Source of the DNA: Physocladia obscura
Lineage: Eukaryota > Chytridiomycota > Chytridiomycetes > Chytridiales > Chytriomycetaceae
Reading direction: 5' to 3'
DNA: 14,821 nucleotides
Assembly: GCA_027596945.1 (NCBI GenBank)
Contig: JADGJH010000742.1
Coordinates: forward strand, 1 to 14,821
The notes under the pieces were generated by a model that made no database searches, was not told the origin of the DNA, and saw nothing but the letters and a program-made list of their open reading frames with translations. The position numbers and the translations under genes were made by a program. Every line of letters starts with the position of its first letter. Within the stretch, counting starts at the first letter, position 1. Below are positions 8,541 to 14,821 of the stretch, one piece after another.

Positions 8541-9786
8541 TCAAATTTCCAAAACAACTTTCATGGTTTCATATACGTAAAATGACACTGTAAAAAAATT
8601 TGTATCAGTAACATAAGCTTTTTTTTTTAAAGGAGGATACGCAGTTTACCTGCATGCATGGGAACAACTTTCATGAAACCAATAGACAAACCAACAAAGA
8701 ACCCTCGAAAACCTCGCTTCTGATAAATTAACCGCGTCATCTCCAATGTGGTGGGGAATTTTTTCAAACTACTAGCTGTTCCATCCGCTGCCGTTTCAAT
8801 TCTACCAGCAATTTGCATGTGCCTTCGTATTACTTCAAACGGATAACTCGAAGTTTGAGCAATTAATCCACTCAGTCCTCCAATCGCGAGTTGCGACCAC
8901 CACGTTAACTGCCTGCCACCTTTATACTCATCGCGTTTGTTCATCGTTCCTGGTTTTCTTGCAAAAACACCATTCAATGTCCACCAGCCTTCTCTTTCCA
9001 GCGCCCAAACTTTGAAGCCCTCATAACACATGAATGATACGCCAGCATACGGAATCATACCAAACATAGTTGGGACAAAACCTCGATAAAAATTCAGTGT
9101 GCCACCAATTCGTCGACTATGGATCGATATCGGATTTGACTCATTATAAATAACATTCCATGTTTGTACGAGGCTTGGAGACGCGCCTGCACTACGGATT
9201 TCGTAGGCAAGTCGCGTACGTAACAAATCAAGCGGGTACGATACAAACAATGACGAAACGCCTGCGAGCGAACCGGCTATCGTTCGACGCAATGGAGTTT
9301 CATCTTCACGCCGTGGCATGATCCAGTCTTTATACTGCTCGTATGACATGAATTTGATTGCAGCATATGGAAAGATTCGGAGCAGTGTGGCGCTATGACC
9401 CTGAAAGAGACCTGTGATTCCGTTCGCCGAGTGGATGTCGCGGATTGCTCGAAAAACGCCAAAGAATGATCCTTGAGAGATTCATTCCGTTGTATTTGAA
9501 AAGCATATTTTTTGGTTTTGTCAGCATTGTTCCGCATAGTTGAAATAATCTAGTTTGGCTGAGCGCGCAAATACGTATCGTACATACCTGAGTACTTAAT
9601 ATAGCGTGGATTGTCAGTTTGGAACAGGATCTTTACTCGGTCCATTGGAGCTATGACAGTTTTTGCGGCAGAACCAGCAATTCCACCGGCAAGCAACGTT
9701 CTAAGAATAAATGACGTTGACCTCTTGGTATTTCGCGGTTTCGCTGCTGGAAATGAAGTCGAAGAGGCCTCATGCGATGCTTCCAT
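8541..9786 (-). CDS. LEU5: Mitochondrial carrier (SLC25), probable coenzyme A transporter of the Leu5/SLC25A16 type
   Basis: An inner-membrane carrier expected to bring CoA or a precursor into the mitochondrial matrix. Exons: 9786-9588, 9471-8650, 8587-8541; 355 codons plus TGA. The introns are 116 nt (with a CTGAC branch-like site) and 62 nt. The start is the first ATG (9786) with A at -3 and G at +4. The three carrier signatures Px[DE]xx[KR] are present: PMDRVK (about 47-52), PLDLLR (146-151) and PFEVIR (277-282), giving the standard three-fold, six-helix fold. GLFQGHSATLLRIFPYAAIKF and APMDRVKILFQT are close to the Leu5/SLC25A16 subgroup, which is the basis for the substrate call. Joining the last exon restores the expected end, PMHAVSFYVYE. 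An insert near residues 168-187 (NESNPISIHSRR) lengthens one matrix loop, as in some fungal members. It diverges from the heat-shock factor gene, with about 365 bases between the two ATGs. Confidence 0.9.
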
Positions 9787-10151
9787 TCTTTCCGTTTCCA
9801 ACAACTTTAAATTTTATTACATAATTTGTGAAGGCCACATGGGCTCGTGACATCTTAAAAAATAGACAAAAAAATTTAAAAGTAACAAAGGAGTTTCATA
9901 GAACAAAGGAACAACAGGAAAAAGAACAGGAAAAAAAGTTTCTGTGCTCACAGAAAGAGAAAACGAGAACGGCTTCCATCGCTTCTAGGAAAAGAACATC
10001 GCGTCACTTACCTTGCAGAAACTTTTTTCAATTGCACTTATCAATCAATCAAAACAAAAGGAAAACAAAAAGCGTTGGTTTCCAAGCTCGACCAGACGTT
10101 GCTATTGAATCGAAAAAAAAAGGACATATTCCACGCGTTTCGATTCGAAAA
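9787..10151. promoter_or_regulatory. Shared upstream region of the divergent CoA carrier and heat-shock factor genes
   Basis: The 365 bases between the two start codons must hold both promoters or 5' untranslated regions. The strand towards the heat-shock factor is strongly A-rich, and its frame is open from 9828 into the gene, 108 codons without an ATG, so it is most likely leader. No clean heat-shock element was found: TTC-ATA-GAA (about 9896) and TTC-TAG-GAA have three-base rather than two-base spacing. No CCAAT or clear TATA box was placed. Confidence 0.45.
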
Positions 10152-12506
10152 ATGCAAGAATCCGGACAAACTCAGGAACAACAACATTCATCGCCATTGC
10201 CAGGATCAAAATTAGTCCAGCTTCAATTACACGATGTGACAGCCGAAGGATTGAATGGAATGACAATCGATATGTCAGGATTTGGTGCCCAGCTTTACAA
10301 TACCGATTCATATTACAGCAGCTATTACGCGTCACAGTCATTACCTCCGCAGTCACAGCCACAACTGACACGAAACGATTCGTCAATTATTATGCCAACG
10401 ACTGGAATACCATCATCAGGCTGCAACAATACCCGACGACCATTACGTCCTGCTGGAACAACGACTGCCACGCTTTCAGCTCCAAGCGCGGCATCATCAC
10501 ACGTGCGAACACTTCCTGCAAAGGCAACTGCTGCAACTGCAGCTTCTGGTGCAAGTGTTGCAAATGCCGCAGTTGCGAATCAGAGCGCTTTTATTAACAA
10601 GTTATACACGATGCTGGAAGAGGCTGATCAAACACTTTTGTCGTGGGATGAGACTGGGACATTTTTTATTGTGAAAAATACGACAGGTTTTGTAGATCGG
10701 AAAAAAATACATATTCTGATAAATTTCTCCTCCTTGTAAAAACAGATTTTTCAAAAACTGTTTTGCCTTTGTATTTCAAACACAATAATGTGAGACGATT
10801 TTAATTTTATATTTGTTTTCAGCTGAAATTGTAAATTTTTTCCCAGTTTGCAAGTTTCGTTAGGCAATTAAATATGTACGGTTTCCACAAGATCAATGAT
10901 TCATTTTTCAAGTTGAACAATACATGTTCCGAAGTATGGGAATTTAAGGTGAAAATAAAAATGGCAAAAAATTAAAAGGAAAAATAAATAATAATAAAAA
11001 TCAGCATCACGATTTCAGACGTGGCGAATACCATCTTCTCTCAAATATAAAGCGAAAAGCTCCGAAATCTTTATCCGCAGCCAAAAGCAAAAACCGTTCT
11101 GCGAATAATAACAATTCCGCCGCACTACCATCAAATAACACATTCGCAAAAATCAACAACCATGGAATGTTTCCACAGAACCCAAACAACCCCAACAACC
11201 AAAAAAACAGCACGAGTAGAAGCAACAGCAGCAGCGTTAGTAGATGCAGCGGCATTGTGAATAACAGTGTGTCGGATAATCAAATGTGCATTCTCCCGCC
11301 AAATATGATGCTCCAACAGCAAGCTGCTTCTAATCCAGCATCTTCTGGATTCAACCAGGAGAGATTAGCAGATTTCTCGAGTTTCACTGGTGGGTTTATG
11401 GGTGTTGGAAATGGTTTGGCGTTTAGTGGGGGTGTTACTGATTCTGGGGCAGGTGGAAATGATGGTAGTTGTAATGGAGATTTTATTGCAGATTTGCATG
11501 CAAGAATATATGAATTGGAACACAAGCTGTAAGATTTTATTATTCGTTAATTTATTTCAAATATATAAAAAATTGTCTTACCAAAGGGCCACACTTTCTG
11601 AATCTTATGAGCTTGTTTGCGAACAGTCTTTGAATTGTAAAAAAGAAATTTCGGAGTATGGAACTGTGAGATGATTTTTTTTTTCTTTCAAACCATTATT
11701 TGCTAATGTGATAAATGTGTATTACAGGTGATCCAAGATATTGTTTCATTTCTTGCTGGTATGACACAAAACAACGGAGGTGTGTTTACAATAAATATAA
11801 CCACACTTTTTATTTGATCCACTTGCTGACAGGAAATACTTCAGACATGAAGAATCAACTTTCTCAACTAGCGCAGTCCGTGATTCAAGCAACCACGGCT
11901 ACAGCAGACTTCGCAGATGTGATAAATTCCGGAAGTTTCGCTAATGTCACCAGAATTACTTCTTCAGCAGCGTCTTCATCTTCCTCATCTGTCGTTTCCG
12001 CAGTATCATCGTTAAGAACAAAAAAATTGCAAATCTCAGCGGCGGCAAGGAAACCAAAGCGTCAATACGAGAAAGACGAGGACGACCTTGATCAAGAAGA
12101 ACTTGATGGCAACGAATCAACAGATCAAGGAGAAGGAGAGGAAGAAGAAGAAGAAGAAGAAGGAGAAGAAGTTGATGGTAATAATGAACAAGAAAATGGC
12201 GAACGAGAAGATACTGAGATTGAGAGAATAGAGAATACTAGCGCCACTAATCCTGTGGGTATAGCTACAATTTCTAGCTCCGCCACTGCGGTTTCTGCCG
12301 GAATGGATTTGGAAAGAAAAGACATTGAAATTGGGTTACAGAATCCAAGAACTAACAACCCAATGGAAATGAATAAGAGCGGGAAACGAGCACGGCAAAC
12401 AGCTTCGGTGGGGGCTCAGGCATTAATGACACCACCCATCGGAACAACAGCGAAAATTGGTACAAACTCTAGAGAAAAAAAGAGACTGAAGTCAATTATA
12501 AAATGA
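10152..12506 (+). CDS. HSF1: Heat-shock transcription factor (HSF1 type), seven exons
   Basis: A nuclear activator that as a trimer binds inverted nGAAn repeats at stress genes. Exons: 10152-10686, 10746-10789, 10847-10948, 11005-11528, 11587-11665, 11728-11779, 11833-12506; 669 residues plus TGA. All six introns are 53-62 nt and every junction keeps phase. Residues 1-144 are low complexity (Q, S, T, A). The HSF DNA-binding domain spans about 145-245: FINKLYTMLEE, then LPLYFKHNNFASFVRQLNMY (recognition helix region, rebuilt across an intron), GFHKI, VWEFK and LLSNIKRKAP. An Asn/Ser-rich linker of about 145 residues follows. Heptad-like segments at about 390-465 (LHARIYELEHKLATLSES, VIQDIVSFLAGM) fit the HR-A/B trimerisation coiled coil and argue for HSF1 rather than Sfl1-type or Skn7-type proteins. 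A strongly acidic block at about 526-578 is a candidate activation or regulatory segment. The start is the first in-frame ATG. The linker is unusually long. Confidence 0.93.
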
Positions 12507-12696
12507 ATTTTTACCAGAATTTATCGAAATTTTTTTTTTTTCGTTCCACACTCATCAGAACAAAGGTTCTTGATTTAAAGTAAACAAAAAAAAAAAAAAA
12601 AATCGTGAAAGAGATAATCACCGAAGAAAACAACAACAACCATCAACACAAGTCAAGAAAAAAAAAAAAAATTCACAGGTCAGGCGTGATAAATTT
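12507..12696. other. Convergent 3' ends of the HSF and RRM genes
   Basis: The two stop codons face each other across 190 bases holding a T-run near 12531-12541 and A-runs near 12586-12601 and 12658-12671. These probably belong to the two 3' untranslated regions. No gene is seen. Confidence 0.5.
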
Positions 12697-13805
12697 TCAG
12701 ACCGAAGCAGTGGGAACAGTAGCATCATTTTCATTCACATTTTCCTGGTTGAACTCCAATGAAACAGCAATACGGACAGAAAGGTCTCTGCCGTCGACAT
12801 TCAGGCTCTCAGCCTCGAGACTCTTCAGGACTTTTTGCTGCTCGGCCTCGTCCTTCAGTTCGATAAATCCAAAACCCTTGCTACGACCGCCGGGGGCGCG
12901 AATGACCTTTGCACTGACAACACCAAAGTCGGCAAAGATGGTGAGGAGCGCGTCGTCGTCAACCTTGAAGGGCAGATTGGCGACAAAGAGCGTCGTTTTG
13001 CTTGGTGGCCCATCGGCCTTCTTTTTGGGGAAACGCGGCTGTTTCTTTTCTTTTTGTTTCTTATCTTTATTGGCGTCAGCCGGTGCATCCGAATTCTCGA
13101 CAGTCAAAGCGAAGTTGGCGTTATTGGTCCCGTCGTCTGTTGTCTCGCCACCGTCGATGCGCTTGGCCTTCTTTTTGTTGACGCGCTTCTTTCTCGGCGC
13201 AGCTGTTCCATTTGCCACATTTCCATTGTCGCCCGAAGAAATTTCTGGTTCAGCTCCTGATCCCGGTGCTTGCTGAGTGACACTTTCGCTGCTGGCATTC
13301 ACGTTCGCAAGATCGCTTTTACGAGCACGCGGCTTACGAACACGCGGCTTGCCGGTGTTGTTGCTACGAGGACGCTCCACCGATGATGCCGCATCCACGT
13401 TGATTATTCTGCCGCCCACATCAGTCTTGTTCATCAGCGAGACGGCGGAGGCTACGGCCGCGTCACTGCGGAAACTGACAAAACCGAAACCCTGCGAACG
13501 TCCGGCTTTTCTGATGACGTTGGCTTTGATTCTGTTGAGTAGTTTTTTAGTTTAGTAATTAACTAAGGGGATTCAAAACAAAGGAGGAGCGGTAAAAGGA
13601 TTAGATCGTAAACGCAAACTTACACTTCGCCGGGAACAACGGCGCTGAAGGCGGCAACAAGTTCGGCTTCGGTTGTTCTGAAAGAAATGTTGCCAACAAA
13701 CACTTTGGGAACGATTGGAGCAGCTTCGTTTGAGATGGCGGTGGCGCTGTTAATGTTGTCACTGGTGGCGCTGACAATTGGCTGGGCGGCTTCTGGGGCG
13801 GACAT
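12697..13805 (-). CDS. RNA-binding protein with two RRM domains, Sbp1/Rnp24-like layout
   Basis: Exons 13805-13624 and 13531-12697 (intron 92 nt, GTAAGT donor) encode 338 residues and end in TGA. RRM1 spans about 33-108 with RNP2 VFVGNI (35-40) and RNP1 RSQGFGFVSF, which becomes continuous only after splicing. RRM2 spans about 240-320 with RNP2 LFVANL (242-247) and RNP1 RSKGFGFIEL (277-286). Between them lies a linker of about 130 residues with basic clusters (RKPRARK, RKKRVNKKKAKR, KDKKQKEKKQ) that could bind RNA or act as nuclear or nucleolar signals. The layout recalls fungal Sbp1 or Rnp24 proteins, but no RGG box is seen, so orthology is not claimed. The likely role is mRNA or rRNA binding. 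The start is the first ATG; the open frame upstream (to 13913) has none. The upstream DNA has a TGGTGT-type repeat. Confidence 0.88.
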
Positions 13806-14239
13806 TGGTGGTGGTGTTTTTTTGCGTTGGTGTTGGTGTTGGTGTTGCAGTTGCTGACTCTGTTTTGGTCTCTCTCTTTTTTTCTCCTTTCGTCTTTGCT
13901 GTTTTTTCCACAAGTTCCGTGGTCAAGCGCCGTGTTTAAGAAAACCCTTTCTCATCGCACCATTTCGCAAACCAGTAGTAAGCATAAGGCACCAGATAAT
14001 ACTGAAAATTTCCAGTGGATCATCGACTCAAAATTCTCCGAAGTGGTTGATTTCTTGAATTTTGAAGTTACAGCCAAATCATTACTATTGAGGAAGCTAC
14101 TGTAAAATTTTATTACATCGGTATTAGAATCTAAATACGAGAATTAGAATCTAATTGCAAACTATTTATAAATCAAGCATTTTAAGTGCCTTATTCTGGT
14201 CTAAATGAAGCCATCACTCTTGATGTCCCTGTTAGTAAA
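13806..14239. other. Intergenic region upstream of the RRM gene
   Basis: It begins with a short tandem repeat of TGGTGT/TTGGTG type (about 13824-13845) and a pyrimidine-rich stretch (about 13860-13890), probably the RRM gene's 5' untranslated region and promoter. Further right is AT-rich DNA with a palindromic word repeated at 14124-14134 and 14144-14154 and a TATA-like TTTATAAAT near 14164. No gene is seen. Confidence 0.5.
14124..14154. repeat. Repeated odd-length palindrome TTAGAATCTAA
   Basis: Two identical copies of this 11-base palindrome (14124-14134, 14144-14154) are spaced 20 bases apart, and a partial copy, AGAATCTAAT, is at 14248-14257. This could be a protein-binding site array near the end of the element at the right edge, or chance in AT-rich DNA. 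Confidence 0.5.
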
Positions 14240-14821
14240 ATGAAGACAGAATCTAATCAGAGCAAATAATCAAATATTGACAAAAAAAGATTACCAAATT
14301 GCAGAGTTTTGCAATCAAATCCAACAAACAAGCCAAAGAAAGAAGCCATGTCAACCTTCATTGTTCAGAAATGTTGCATTTGAAAATGAAACTGAATTGT
14401 TGAATGTGATACTTGAATTTGGTGTAAAAATATTTAAAATGCGTGTCCATATTTCACTTCAATTCCTTCACTTTACAGTGTTTGTTGGGACATTCCTCCA
14501 AAAATGGCCTTGACTCAAGCAGCTTCGTGTTGCAAAGGCTTTTAGTTTTGCATTGTGGGTATATGGTTCTGATTTCATGAAAAAAGTTCATACAAACAAA
14601 GTGTGATCTTTTCTTACAGATATTGTGACCAAACTGGAAGTTGATCATTCTATCATGAGAGTAATCAGACCTTTTCAGAAAGTAAATCATTTTCCTGATA
14701 GTCCAATCCAAATTGATGATTTAATGTCAATTTCAAAATTAGTGAAGGAAGCAAAGAAATCAAAATGGTGGCTGAAATTGCGGGAAGATGTGAAAACAGA
14801 AATAAATTCACACACCATGAA
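14240..14821 (+). pseudogene. Broken, edge-truncated ORF, possibly the N-terminus of a FLYWCH/Mutator-like transposase
   Basis: One plus-strand frame runs from about 14244 to the window end with only two stops, both TGA (14511-14513, 14604-14606). Coding-looking blocks include FRNVAFENETELLNVILEF and the end block after 14619 (IRPFQKVNHFPDSPIQIDD, KSKWWLKLREDVKTEI). Two introns of local size fit the frame: 14422-14478 (57 nt) and 14566-14619 (54 nt). The second would remove the second TGA; the first TGA stays. An ATG at 14240 lies in another frame and stops after nine codons, so no start is found. The pattern W-x-(C lost)...NHFPDS, followed by a helix, recalls FLYWCH or FAR1-type zinc fingers at the start of Mutator-like transposases, with key Cys and His missing. 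That is tentative; a gene cut by an assembly error is the alternative. Confidence 0.35.

Noticed and set aside
9890..9990. Heat-shock elements suggesting HSF self-regulation
   Set aside because: The TTC/GAA pairs found have three-base spacing, not the two-base spacing the element needs.
11007..11322. Leucine-rich minus-strand ORFs that look like membrane segments
   Set aside because: They are the complement of the Asn/Gln/Ser-rich HSF linker; such codons read as Leu and Val on the opposite strand.
12605..13276. Long plus-strand ORFs over the RRM gene
   Set aside because: They mirror the RRM gene's exon on the other strand, have no ATG-based coding support, and the minus strand carries both RNP motifs.
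411..14606. A genome-wide reassigned TGA codon
   Set aside because: The carrier, the HSF and the RRM gene all end at TGA where their families should end, and Trp is written TGG in all genes.
14619..14821. Tubulin-tyrosine-ligase-like domain, suggested by QKVNHFP
   Set aside because: Only this short phrase matches; the lysine-rich helix that follows does not resemble that family.
1..14821. tRNA, rRNA, CRISPR array or bacterial operon signals
   Set aside because: No cloverleaf with a TTCGA-type arm, no regular spacer repeats and no ribosome-binding-site organisation were seen on reading both strands.

Overview
The window looks like nuclear DNA of a compact, intron-rich eukaryotic genome. An early-diverging (chytrid-like) fungus is my best guess, but the lineage is inference. 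The support is: AT-rich DNA; GT-AG introns mostly 51-66 nt long in three independent genes; genes packed on both strands with short spacers; and fungal-looking proteins, including a Leu5-type mitochondrial CoA carrier, a heat-shock factor and a two-RRM protein. I see no bacterial operon signals, tRNA, rRNA or CRISPR.

Layout: 1-632 holds what looks like decayed mobile-element sequence, a plus-strand C-terminal fragment facing a broken minus-strand ORF. 633-1083 is a spacer with an imperfect duplication. 1084-4990 (minus) is an eight-exon P4-ATPase lipid flippase. 4991-5947 is mostly non-coding, with two hairpins and a poly-A run. 5948-7012 (minus) is an intronless protein with about ten 20-residue TG repeats, resembling DUF4097/DUF2807 putative adhesins. 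7152-7340 (minus) and 7382-7597 (plus) are two unrecognised small ORFs that diverge from a 41-bp gap. 7598-8540 has no secure gene but contains a coding-looking, possibly spliced stretch (7818-8148). 8541-9786 (minus) is a three-exon SLC25 carrier close to Leu5/SLC25A16. 10152-12506 (plus) is a seven-exon heat-shock transcription factor. 12697-13805 (minus) is a two-exon protein with two RRMs. 14240-14821 (plus) is a partial, broken ORF that may be a degenerate zinc-finger/transposase N-terminus.

The five larger genes are unrelated housekeeping or accessory functions (lipid asymmetry, mitochondrial CoA import, stress transcription, RNA binding, and an unknown solenoid protein) and do not form a pathway. 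The joined exons of all four spliced genes keep one open frame, and the splice points restore conserved family motifs, so these models are well supported. I did not find convincing evidence of an undescribed multi-gene system. The best candidates for novelty are the solenoid protein, the small ORFs at 7152-8148 and the broken ORFs at both edges.
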